In this document: positions 10,733 to 23,000 of the stretch, piece after piece | Layout of the letters: the number at the start of each line of letters is the position of its first letter | Position numbering within the stretch: position 1 is the stretch's first letter | The notes under the pieces: model-generated | Told to the model about the DNA's origin: nothing | Databases searched by the model: none | Seen by the model: only the letters and a program-made list of their open reading frames with translations | Source of the DNA: Bradysia coprophila | Lineage: Eukaryota > Arthropoda > Insecta > Diptera > Sciaridae | Length of the DNA: 64,000 nt | Assembly (NCBI RefSeq): GCF_014529535.1 | Contig: NW_023503608.1 | Location: 8,544,501-8,608,500 of the forward strand | Direction of reading: 5' to 3' | Position numbers and translations under genes: made by a program

Positions 10733-12573
10733 ATGTCAATTTCGTTGAGAAATTTTATCATATTTAATCCGCTGTTTTCAAGCAAAGAAGGAGATGTAAG
10801 TAGCTAATTTTTCACTTTATAACAACCAATAAACACTGCCAAATTACCCTCCGATCACAAAACTTAAAGGAAGCGAAAAAAATCCTCTTCTACCATCCAG
10901 CAGAAGTGGAATTGGATACACAAATTAAAGAGATTGGATTGTGTGAAGCGATTCTAAAATTTGCTGGGTAATAGATCTGCTTCCATAAAATATCTTACTC
11001 TGTACAATTTGAAAATATTTTTGTTGCAGGACGTACACAAAACATGATTCGTGCGAAGTTGTCAGGACGCAGAAAACAATTCAATTGTACTATGAACCGG
11101 AACCAAATTTCTGGATGATAATGGCAAGTGATAGTTTGGTTTTGACTTAAAATTAAAATTAGTTTCTGTCGAAGACAACGCGGTATTATCACACTATAAA
11201 GAACTGTGAACAACCTGCAAACCATTCAGTACAAAAACGTTTCTTATGAAATCAACATCTCATTCCATTTGCAGACGATAAATGCTCCACATGACACAAA
11301 ACAGAAAGATAACATCGAATACAACGAATACAGAGGTGATGAGGTGCACGAAAAGGTCTACCGCAGCATTTTGAAGCAAACTTATCGGATGTTTCGTCTG
11401 TTCTGCGGATCATTTCAAAATCACATTCCTGCTGGACAGGGCTATTCTGTCGTGCCGCTAGAGCTTGTCAACAAACTCAAGGAGTTTTACTTGGAGGTGG
11501 GTAGATATTTCGATTCGGTTCAATTTGGTGTTTCACGGAACATTTGGTTCACGTTACAGTATATTACAACGATGAGACTGGAGGACAACAACATTTTTGA
11601 CATCTTTTGCAGTACACCATACCTTCCACTAAACGAGCTATTGTTCCTGCGAGTTCACAATTTCGTTCAACTGATTCAGTCTTCATTTCCTATGATTTCC
11701 CATTGTGTGCTTTTTTGTAACGAACATGTCGTGTGGTACTGATCCGATCTGATTTCGTCGACAAAGCACTTTGCTAATTACTTTAATTGCAGGAGTGATA
11801 TCAATCCAACGGATCTCTATTCGATAAATGAGTACATGCATTCGACGTTTTTCGTCAAATTGCACCAAGGACAATCGAATCTGTGTTCGTTCGCTCGTGG
11901 ATCGTTGGCTGACTTAGCAGAATCGACAGAATTTGCGGGCGTTAATCGTGTAGCTCCAATCATTCACATATTTAACGAAAAGAAAGTTCGAAAATTCCAG
12001 TTGCTGGTGTATCGATTGCTTGACGGTGTCATTTGTTTACTCGTTGACGGTCAGTTCATTTATTGTCTAAAATTAAAGGCGACCTTCAATTTCTAATTAT
12101 TTCTTTCAGAAGCGACAGAAATCACCAAAGAAATATTCGACGAGCTGTTCATTCACTTCAAAATAGGCCAACAGTTAACGACAATCAACGACGAAATATT
12201 GAAATTTCAACAGACCGAAATGTCACCGTCGGCCGATAAATCGGATTCGGGACCAAAATTCATCTTTTTCAATGAGCTCAGCTTCAAACACACTGAATCG
12301 TTGCGACTGAACCAGAAACAATGTCGCCCGAAAAATGTTCCAGTCGATGTGATGAATCTGATAACGGATTTGTACGAAGCCGATATTCGCAACAAGCGAC
12401 CGTGTGCCAAGGAATCGATTGTTAAGACATTGAACGATTATTGGATTGTTTGCCGCAAATCCAATTATCGTCATTTCTTTGTCATTGTGCATAGGAATTC
12501 AACGATGCTAGAAATTACTGAGGAGGCAAAGCGACTGTACAATGTCCATGCACAGGATGTGTTTTTCGAATGA
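10733..12573 (+). CDS. Ccz1: Vacuolar fusion protein CCZ1 homologue
   Basis: Subunit of the Mon1-Ccz1 exchange factor that loads Rab7 on late endosomes and autophagosomes. Seven exons: 10733-10795, 10870-10967, 11030-11123, 11275-11496, 11560-11735, 11793-12049 and 12110-12573; 457 residues against about 480 in mammals. Family signatures are KKILFYHPAEVELD, IGLCEAILKF, CEVVRTQK, YYEPEPNFWMIM, and then a VYRSILKQTYRMFRLF block, consistent with the longin-type folds. The third intron (11124-11274) begins GCAAGT and ends TTTGCAG; only this GC-AG intron joins FWMIM to TINAP in frame as in relatives. Its last exon ends 76 bp from the stop codon of Lamtor4. Confidence 0.93.
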
Positions 12574-12619
12574 ATTTTATATTTGGTTGATCAAATCAGA
12601 AAATAATCGATGAACGGTA

Positions 12620-12625
12620 AATAAA
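12620..12625 (+). terminator. Polyadenylation signal AATAAA of Ccz1
   Basis: AATAAA 46 bp after the Ccz1 stop. It lies just short of the Lamtor4 stop codon on the other strand, so the two 3' untranslated regions probably overlap. Confidence 0.55.
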
Positions 12626-12649
12626 CATAATTTAAAGTGGAATTTAGTT

Positions 12650-13687
12650 TCAATTGGCAGCTGGTCCGGAATCGATGTTCTCATACGATGACTGTTGCGG
12701 ATTCCTCTTCTTGACGACGTACACCTTTTTGTTGGATAGACAAACGACGTAGCTGTGTTCTTCGAACGCGATGCTAATCCGCTGGAAACTATTGTTTTCG
12801 AATTGTTCCGGATCCACGCTGTAAACGTAAAATGAACGAAAGTTAGTTTGTAAATGGAGCTGGTAAATACTATGTTAACTATTGGCTGTTTTGGCCTAAA
12901 CTTTTTGAGAATCTGGGTCACTCAAGAGTGTTCATAGGATGTTAAAGATGTCTCAATGTCTTCACAAAATTCTTTCCAAATGATTGGAGTCACAAATTTA
13001 GTTTCGATTTCGATGGGGAAACTACGCGGGCAAATACTGGAACAGGTGCTATTTTCTATTGGCGTCAATAGAGGGAAATAGGGGGCAAATAGAAGGAAAT
13101 AAGGGGCAAATAGAAGGAAAAAGTGGGCAAATAGAAGGAAATAGTTCGCCAGCAGATGAGCCAATAGTCACCAATAGCAAATAGATGGGACAAGATTTGC
13201 TCGCGTAGTGTTCCTCTTGTTAAATTTCTATTTATGTAAACAATCAAGTCGATGCCAAAAAATGATTCAAGAAACTGATGATTCATTTCGAACTGTGTTT
13301 ATTCCTCCACCACTTCGTGCGGGACTCACTCATCAGGAACTCTATGATAGACCGAAGTCAATTACAAAATAACTATGAACTCTATGTCGTGTTACATAGC
13401 AGGTCTTAAAAGGAAGGAAAACATTCAACATTGTCAGCAGAACAGAACATCAGAGTGTGTGTTCTAACACACACAAAAAAAAACACACAAAGACTGACTG
13501 CTGGTTTGCTATCATCAAACAATAGTGTGGCAGACTGAACTTACTTGTCGGTGATATTGATCAATCCGTTAATTATATTCGCACGATGTTCATCGTTCTC
13601 CAACTCTCCGCCGCTGGACAGGACAGCTCCGTCCTGGGTCAGCACCAAGAAACCAATTACATCGGGAATTTTATCGAGAGCAAGCAT
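12650..13687 (-). CDS. Lamtor4: Ragulator complex protein LAMTOR4
   Basis: Small roadblock-like subunit of the lysosomal Ragulator complex, which anchors Rag GTPases and mTORC1. Two exons: 13545-13687 and 12650-12818, 103 residues (human 99). The N-terminal half reads KIPDVIGFLVLTQDGAVLSS then GELENDEH, matching the family's IPDQLGYLVL...LENDE core. The second exon supplies QRISIAFEEHSYVVC and KKVYVVKKR, the last beta strands. ATG 13687 is chosen because it gives the family length; the frame stays open upstream. Convergent with Ccz1. The single intron is 726 bp and carries a short minisatellite. Confidence 0.92.
13074..13150. repeat. Minisatellite in the Lamtor4 intron
   Basis: About four copies of a roughly 20-bp unit around GGGCAAATAGAAGGAAATA, tandem and slightly variable. 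Confidence 0.85.
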
Positions 13688-15208
13688 TTTGTTATGGAAA
13701 AATAAATGAAAACAATGGCGAGTACTAAAAAAAATTACGAACAGCTGATTTGACTTTATATCAGAAAGCACAACAAAAATGAAAAATGTTGAAGCCAGAA
13801 AAGCACCCGATGTATCTGGAAGTCGGAAAATTTTATTTTATTTTGTAAAATTTATGAATGAATACAGAGACGATTTTTGAATGAAATTGGTCGTCATCGT
13901 TGAGATCATTCGTCTCTTTCGAACTGCAATGATCAAGGTAGCTAACTCTCTTTTCATTGTCATTTTCTATTAACAATAAACATTTGAATATCTCGAACCG
14001 TACGAAACTGAGTCCAAAGTACGCGGCCATATCTAAAATCTACCTCTCTTCACTATACGGCCATCTTAAAATCAGGAAAAAAATTAGAAAAAAGTGGTGT
14101 TAAATGACTCGGCATCGAAGATTCTAAATATTTTGTTGTTTATTGTTAAAAATAATTGCAAATTTATCGTAAACACGTCAAGTAAGTGTTGTGTAATGTT
14201 TGTACATGTTGTTGAGCATTCAAAATCCGTGCAGATTCGCTAAAGTTTTAGTTAAAAAAATTGTGTCACGGTTCTACTTCCAGCAGCCACACCCTGTGAA
14301 ATTTTTCTATAAGTGACTTGTACCGAAAAGCCGAAAAAAAGTTAATTCTAATTTCCTTGTTCCGCAAACATTTCGGTTTATAGGAGACAATAGAATATGC
14401 AATTTGTGATTGAAAACATAAAGCCGCTGGAGAGGACCATTTTCTGAAAGAAATTTTTGTTTCCTCGATGGTTTGTTTTGTTATTGAACTAGGTAAGGTG
14501 ACGTCACCTTATTTTCAAGCAAGAAAAATCGATAGTTTTTCTGTAGTCAACTTTTTTTACGTTTGCCATTCTGTTCTGGATATTTTTTCGTTCGCGAAAA
14601 TTACATTCCAAATTCCTCTTTTTCCTATCATATCTACTAACAGTAATGTAAGGTAAATTAACGATTAGATATGAAGTTGTCATTGTATACACATTTAATA
14701 TGTACAGTCTATACACAGTACGGTACACATATAATAAATTTAGGATTACGTCAGTTCTATTTAAAGCGATATTCCACTTCGTTTTATTTAGTTTTTAAAT
14801 ATTTCTATATGAACATAGCATAAAGCGACGAGCCGATATAAATGCTGTTGATATTACCGCATCGCTTAATGTATACGATTTATATGGTAGTAATATACCG
14901 TGCTGTATACCTTCCATGTTTCTGTTCCATTTTGGTTTATTTTCCTTTGCATACATCTGTATACTGTGGAAGTGTGAAAATTAAATCTTAAGTTGGTTTA
15001 CACATTCGAGCATAGAACATCGTGCCTAGCATTCGTCGATAAATCGAAGGAATGTAGTGCAGTGCGGCATTTAGTGTTGTTGCGTTTTTAAAATCGTATG
15101 CAGATGATCAGATACCATTTTTTTACGTGATTTAATTGGTTTTCGGTGCTATAAGTCTTTCTATGGTAATAATTACAGGGCCAAAGATAATTAATTATTT
15201 GATGAGTG
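13688..15208. other. Intergenic, possible upstream region of alpha-spectrin
   Basis: No coding gene recognised. The divergent promoters of Lamtor4 and alpha-spectrin and a non-coding first exon of alpha-spectrin may lie here or further right, but I cannot place them. Confidence 0.4.
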
Positions 15209-16164
15209 AGAGGGATTGTTTTGAAAAGCAGCCTACCGAAATCGGGCGTGTTTTCTAGTGGAACTTTTTATAGGTGTCTAGAATAGACTTCGACCCTAGA
15301 AGCCAAAACCACTATCAAAAAAATTCTTCGAAGCTTTTATGGCTGGTGAAAGGTGATCAAAAACCGAAAATTTAAACTTTTCTTACCAAAATTTCTCCAG
15401 GTACACGAGCCGTGCAGGGTCGTGTGGGGTGTCATTAGAAAGGTAATCACATGTACTATTGAGCCGAATAGAGACTCATTGGTTTTAAAATTAATCCACA
15501 CTGAAATATGTGCAGTTGAAGTTTTCATCCGAAGACTTACACTGTTCTTACCAATATTTCTCTAGTTACACGAGCCGTACATGGTGGTGTGGGGTATCAT
15601 TTGAAAGGTAATTTTATGTGCTATTGGGCCAAATAGGGTCTTATGGGGTTTGGATGCATATGCGATGAAATATGGGCACTTAAACATTTCAACTTCTCAT
15701 ATTTCATCGCATATGCATCCAAACCCCATAAGACCCTATTTGGCCCAAAAGCACATAAAATTACCTTTCAAATGATACCCCACACCACCATGTACGGCTC
15801 GTGTAACTGGAGAAATATTGGTAAGAAAAGTGCAAGTTTTCGGTTGAAAACTTCAACTGCACATATTTCAGTGTGGATTAATTTTAAAACCAATGAGTCT
15901 CTATTCGGCTCAATAGTACATGTGATTACCTTTCTAATGACACCCCACACGACCCTGCACGGCTCGTGTACCTGGAGAAATTTTGGTAAGAAAAGTGTAA
16001 ATTTTCGGTTTTTGATCACCTTTCACCAGTCACAAAAGCTTTGAAGAATTTTTTTTGAAAGTGGCTTTGGGTTCTAGGGTCGAAGTCCTTTCTAGGCACA
16101 TATAAAAAAGTCCACTGGAAAATGCGTCCGATTTCGGTAGGCTGTTTTTCAAAAGAATCCCTCT
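15209..16164. repeat. Long inverted repeat, arms about 466 bp, 23-bp loop
   Basis: 15209-15674 pairs with 15698-16164 over almost its whole length with few mismatches; the centre is GATGAAATATG...CATATTTCATC around a 23-bp spacer. Outer ends read AGAGGGATT...AATCCCTCT. Frames within are mirror images, and none looks like protein. It is a foldback element or a perfect-hairpin transcript source. No convincing target duplication is seen. Confidence 0.92.
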
Positions 16165-17005
16165 GAACGGACTCGTTTGTTTTAATCATATTAGTTAATG
16201 ACGGAAGGAATAAAAAGAACTCTTTTTGCATACACAGATAATTGTAATTAAATTTTTGGAATGATGTCCCTTACTGGGTGTGGCTAATAATTAAAAGAGA
16301 ACTGTCGACAAATAGATTGCAGATTGTTGAAGGGAGCAGTTGCAAGCAATCTCTTCTGCATTGCTAGGATATAGAGTATTTTGTATAGATAATGAGGTCA
16401 GAGAACATTCACCTAAAAAGTGAGAAAAAATTGAATGGCTTTCAGAATAAATTTGCATTGAACTTCACATGCCTATATCACTCGTGTGTGTCAATAGACA
16501 GAAAACCTGATACCAAAATTTTTATTGGACACGAATGATATTAGGCGGTCAATTGATAAAAATTCGTGCTATAAATATAGACTATACAACGACCGGATAA
16601 ATTCATTATCATGAATGAGTTTTACTGAATGCCATCACTGACATAAATGATGTAATGGTGCTGGAAGTTTAATTAAGTGATGATAAATGATTATGAAAAA
16701 TTTTATTCGAGTCGAAATAGAAATTTTTTAAATGTTTAATGGTATTAGAGGTCTTGACCATAGATAGTGAAAACAATTGACCTTTAGACTTGTCTGCACG
16801 GTTTCCACACATTTTTTTTACATGATCCACTCGATCGCGGAATGTTTCGAGGTTTTAACGGTGAGCCTTTTCTTGCAGGAAACGTACTAAACATCTGAAC
16901 AAGGAGAACAAACAATAAATATTCAACATTTAACACAAGTATGTTGCCCCCCCCCCCTTTTACGCTTTGCATTCATATAAACTAAAAGCAAACATTTCAT
17001 TACAG
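16165..17005. other. Region upstream of alpha-spectrin
   Basis: No gene. A tract of ten C lies near 16949. TTTCATTACAG at 16995-17005 is a good splice acceptor, so the alpha-spectrin 5' untranslated exon probably begins at 17006 and an upstream non-coding exon is likely. Confidence 0.5.
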
Positions 17006-17054
17006 TAACGAACGAACAAACCGCCGAAAATCCCTAAGAATACATCAAAACACT

Positions 17055-20000
17055 ATGGATCAATTATATCCGAAAGAGGTCCGTATCTTGGAAACGGTCG
17101 AAGACATCCAAGAGCGGCGTGAACAGGTCTTGAACCGTTACAATGAGTTTAAAGTGGAGACACGCCAGAAGCGTGAACGACTTGAAGACTCTCGTCGGTT
17201 CCAATATTTCAAGAGAGGTTTGTTTCACCGCATGAACAGAACCCATTTTTTACTCTGCGAATTCAACGTTTTCTCTCGTGTTATCCACAGATGCCGATGA
17301 ATTGGAGAGCTGGATCCATGAGAAACTACAGGCAGCTAGCGAAGAGAGCTATCGCGATCCGACCAATTTGCAAGCTAAAATTCAGAAACATCAAGCATTT
17401 GAAGCTGAGGTGTCGGCCCACAGCCAGGCCATCGTCAGTCTGGACAATTCGGGTCAGGAGATGATCAACCAACATCATTTCGAGTCGGAAACTATTCAAC
17501 GTCGATTGGATGAGCTTCACCGTCTCTGGGAATTGTTACTGTCCCGATTGGCCGAGAAGGGCTTGAAATTGCAACAGGCCCTAGTGCTGGTGCAATTTTT
17601 GCGTCAATGTGAAGAGGTTATGTTCTGGATTAAGGACAAAGAAACTTTCGTCACTGCCGATGAATTCGGTCATGATTTGGAACATGTCGAAGTATTGCAA
17701 AGAAAATTCGACGAATTCCAGAAGGACATGGCGTCACAGGAATATCGAGTGACTGAAGTCAATCAGTCGGCTGAAAAATTGTTGCAGGAAGGACATCCGG
17801 AACGAGACACCATCAACAAGAAGAAGGATGAATTGAACGAAGCCTGGTAAGTTAACGATAAGATTTTCTTACCTTTCTTCAATCTTCTGACAATGGTCTT
17901 TCAATTGTTCCTGCATGCCTACTTAACAAAATATGAAATTTTTTAATGGATTTCTTCCATCCGCTTCGACATCTAGGCAGCGATTGAAACAATTGGCTAT
18001 TTTGAGACAAGAAAAGCTGTTCGGTGCTCATGAGATTCAGCGATTCAACCGAGACTCTGACGAAACAGTTGCATGGATTGCCGAAAAAGACGTTGTATTG
18101 TCTTCCGACGATTACGGCAGAGACTTGGCTAGCGTTCAGGCCCTACAACGCAAACATGAGGGCGTTGAACGTGATCTAGCAGCGCTAGAAGACAAAGTCG
18201 CAACATTAGGAGCCGAAGCAAAGAGATTGTGCAGTATCCATGCTGATCACAGTGATCAAATCAGAGAAAAGCATTCGGAAATTGCTGCTTATTGGCAGTC
18301 ACTTACAGCTAAGGCGAAAGAGCGAAAGGAGAAACTCGACGAATCATATTTCTTGCATCGTTTCCTCGCCGATTTTAGAGATTTGGTGTCCTGGATCAAT
18401 GGCATGAAAGCTATTATTTCAGCCGATGAACTAGCAAAGGACGTGGCTGGAGCTGAGGCTTTGTTGGAACGTCACCAGGAACACAAAGGTGAAATTGACG
18501 CCCGTGAAGACAGTTTCAAATTGACCACTGAGGCTGGCCGTCAGCTATTGGAGCGTGAACACTACGCCGCAGCTGAAGTTCAAGAAAAATTGGCACTTTT
18601 AGAGAATGACAAGAGTTCATTGCTGTCGTTGTGGGAAGATCGTCGCATTCTATACGAACAATGCATGGACTTGCAGCTATTTTACCGTGACAGTTCACAG
18701 GCCGACACCTGGATGGCAAAACAGGAGGCATTTTTGGCCAACGAAGATTTGGGTGATTCGCTCGATTCCGTTGAGGCATTGATTAAGAAACACGAAGACT
18801 TTGAAAAGAGTTTGGCTGCCCAAGAAGAGAAGATCAAAGCATTGGATATTTTCGCAACCAAACTAATCGATGGACAACATTACGTAAGTTCTCTTTGATT
18901 TAATTACGAAATTTCATTTTCTAATGACAAAATTTCAATTCTACAGGCTGCTGATGATGTGTCCCAAAGACGATCGATGTTGCTTGCTCGCCGTTCAGCA
19001 TTATTGGAACGGTCTGCTGCTCGTCGTCAACTTCTGGATGATTCAAATCGTTTCCAACAATTCGAAAGAGATTGTGACGAAACCAAGGGCTGGATTAGCG
19101 AAAAATTGAAATTCGCTACCGACGACAGTTACTTGGATCCAACCAACTTGAATGGAAAAGTGCAGAAACATCAGAACTTTGAACAAGAAATCAACGCAAA
19201 TAAATCTCGCATTGAGGACATAACAGCAACCGGCTCCGAATTGATTGAAAAGAGTCATTATGCTTCCGATGAGATCAATTCGCGAATGCAAGAAATCGTA
19301 ACGCTTTGGGAGTCATTGGTACAAGCATCCGACAAGAAGGGCTGCAAATTGCAAGAAGCATCGCAACAGCAACAATTCAATCGCACAATTGAAGACATTG
19401 AATTGTGGTTGAGTGAAATCGAAGGACAATTGCTGTCCGAAGATCATGGTAAAGATTTAACTAGCGTCCAGAACTTGCAGAAAAAACATGCTTTGCTCGA
19501 GGCCGATGTTATGGCACATCAAGATCGCGTTGAGGGTGTCAAAGTAACAGCCAGCAACTTCATTGAAGGAGGTCATTTCGATGCTGACAACATTCGTAAC
19601 AAGGAGAGCGCATTGACAAAGCGTTACTCTGCTTTGGCTGCTCCCATGACCGAAAGAAAACAACGTTTGGCCGATTCATCGCAAGTGCAGCAATTGTTCC
19701 GTGACTTGGAAGACGAGGCCGCCTGGATCCGTGAGAAAGACCCGATTGCCGGCTCAACGAATCGTGGACGCGATTTGATTGGTGTTCAAAATTTGATCAA
19801 AAAACACCAAGCCGTTTTGGCTGAGATCAACAATCACGAGAGTCGTTTACTCGCTGTTGTCAATTCCGGAGAGCAAATGCTTGAAGATCAGCCGTACTCC
19901 AGCGAAGATATTCGTGCGCGTTTGGATTTGTTGAAGGATCAATGGTCCAATTTGAAAGAAAAAGCTTTGCAACGCAAACAAGATTTGGAGGACTCATTGC

Positions 20001-23000
20001 AAGCTCATCAATACTTTGCGGATGCCAACGAAGCCGAATCGTGGATGCGAGAAAAGGAACCCATCGTTTCGAGCACAGACTACGGCAAAGACGAAGACTC
20101 GTCCGAAGCATTGCTTAAAAAGCACGAAGCTCTGGTATCTGATCTGGAAGCATTTGGCAACACAATTCAAGCCCTTCAAGATCAAGCTAAAAACTGCCGT
20201 CAACAAGAGACACCAGTCGTTGACATCACCGGCAAGGAATGCGTTCAAGCTCTATACGATTATACAGAAAAATCACCTCGTGAAGTGTCGATGAAGAAGA
20301 ATGACGTTCTCACTTTGTTGAATTCAAACAACAAGGACTGGTGGAAAGTCGAAGTTAACGATCGTCAAGGATTCGTTCCAGCTGCGTACATTAAGAAAAT
20401 CGATGCAGGTCTAAGTGCTAGTCAACAGAACCTTGTCGACGGTCATTCAATCGGAAAACGTCAATCGCAAATTAACGGCCAATACGACAATTTGCTCGCT
20501 CTTGCTCGTGAACGGCAAAACAAGTTGAATGAAACGACAAAAGCTTATGTTTTAGTCCGTGAAGCTGCCGATCTCTCTGCATGGATTAAGGACAAAGAGA
20601 ACCACGCACAAATTGCTGACGTTGGTGAAGATTTAGAGGAAGTGGAAGTCTTACAAAAGAAATTCGATGATTTCAATGACGACTTGAAGGCTAATGAAGT
20701 TCGTTTGGCGAATATGAACGAAATTGCCGTCCAGTTAACAACTCTTGGACAAACTGAAGCAGCTTTGAAGATCCAAACTCAAATGCAAGATTTGAATGAG
20801 AAATGGGCTTCATTGCAACAAGTAACAGCCGAGCGTGGCAGCCAATTGGGATCCGCGCATGAAGTTCAACGATTCCATCGTGACATCGACGAAACTAAGG
20901 ACTGGATTGCTGAGAAGGAGGAAGCATTGAACAATGACGATTTGGGCAAAGATCTACGAGGCGTTCAAACTCTCCAGCGAAAACATGAGGGTGTTGAACG
21001 TGATCTAGCCGCTCTGCGTGACAAGATCCGTCAATTGGACGAAACTGCAAACCGTTTGATGCAAAGCCATCCCGATACCGCTGATCAAACGTACACCAAG
21101 CAAAAGGAAATCAACGAAATGTGGGATCAAATCATTACCAAGTCGACTGCCCGACGAGAACGACTATTGGATTCGTATGATCTGCAAAGATTCCTCAGTG
21201 ACTACCGTGACTTGCTCGCTTGGATCAATTCGATGATGGGTCTGGTCACCTCCGAAGAACTTGCGAATGATGTAACCGGAGCCGAAGCGCTGATTGAACG
21301 TCATCAGGTATGTTAATTATTTCTGTTGTAAATTTTGAATTTCCTAATTGTCCGAACATCGTTGAACCATTCATCATCTAGAATCAACGGGCAGAAATCG
21401 ATTACTATTACGGTATACCACAGGTAGACAATGATGTGAGAGAGTTTTCATAATCAAATTTGGTTGTTGTCGTTGTGTTTTTTATCGTTGGTGTCTCTTT
21501 GACAGACTACCAAATTCGTAGCTGACGAAACTTTCTAATCCAAGCTAACATAACACAAAATGCAATTGGTTTTGATTTTTTTACGCTAAATTTACGATCA
21601 TAAGTGTTGATCATCGCATCGATACGTCTCTATTCGTAAAGCAATCGTGTTTTACTGGCTGAAGATTTTTGAAGAAAACTTAATTAATAAAATCTTCAGG
21701 CATCACGCTATATAATCACTTTGACTTTCAACTAAATTGTCGGTGGATTATCTGTCCACTAATACTTACTGTTAATTATTAGACGCGACCAATTAATCTG
21801 TTACAGACGGCAAGCATATTACCAGTATTATCGGGTCTATTACTTCCATTGATAAAAGTATTTTTAATCTGTTGAAATCTTGTACTTCAATTTTTAAACA
21901 TGCATTTTACTATATAAAGGACCATTGTCATTATTTTTGTCGTCGTCGTAAACCGACCTGTTTATGTTCGCTGTTGTTGGTCCAAATGATTTCATTCTTT
22001 TTTGTTTTTTGTTTTTTGTTTTTCTATTGAATTGATTGAATTGCTGCAAACGTAGCCCATTCTTTCTCACGAACTATTTCCATTTCGTGTCTGTGCGTAT
22101 CGTGCGTATTGACAATTTTTTCCAAATGTCCTTGCATTCTTAAGATGTCTGCATTCGGAATGGAATAGCAAATCTCTCTGTTGCGTTTACTTAAACGAAT
22201 TTATCTTCATTTAAACGAAAATTCACTCTAATCCATTAATTGTAACGAAACGTTCAGAGTCTGCCTGGCACGCGATCCACGAGATACACACAGCCATAAC
22301 ACGCACATTTAATTTGATGTTTTTTTTTATTGTTTTAACAAAATTTAGAAATTCATTTCAAATACACACACTCAAACATACATACACTCACTTTCTTAAT
22401 TTTGTTAACGCATTCCATGCTTCATCATTCTATTTTTCTCATTCATTCATTTGATTAATTCTTTATTTTATGGCATGCCACACTGGGCGTAATACATTAT
22501 GTACAGGTCAATTTATCTATACACTTTATTTCGTTGGGTATTTATACACGAAAGAAATGAATCACTTTCTTCGGAGATGAAAATCAGTCGTTCTACTAAA
22601 CCAACTCGTACCTAGAAACTTGCTACGAGCTTCCAACTAAATAATTTCGTTTCCACTTAACAGGAACATCGTACTGAAATCGATGCTCGTGCTGGAACGT
22701 TTGCTGCATTTGAACAATTCGGCACCGAACTGCTTCAAGCCAATCATTTTGCTGCGCCGGAAATTCAAGATAAAATTGAAGAACTAGCAAAGGCCCGTGA
22801 AGAGCTCGAAAATGGATGGACCGAACGACGTTTGCAGCTCGACCAAAACCTCGACCTACAGCTGTACTTGCGCGATTGCGAACAAGCTGAAAATTGGATG
22901 TCAGCTCGTGAAGCATTCTTGAATGCAGAAGAAGTGGATTCGAAGGGCGACAATGTCGAAGCGTTGATTAAGAAGCACGAAGATTTCGACAAGGCCATCA

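Noticed and set aside
11150-11210. An additional Ccz1 exon between 11160 and 11210
   Set aside because: It can be joined to the upstream exon but leads to a stop or a phase clash downstream. The single GC-AG intron gives the family sequence directly.
11206-11742. 178-codon frame as an independent gene
   Set aside because: It is Ccz1 exon 4 plus its flanking introns. The true exon starts at 11275 after TTTGCAG and ends at 11496.
15643-16044. 133-codon frame in the long inverted repeat
   Set aside because: The same residues appear on the mirror strand of the other arm, as expected of a hairpin; no known domain.
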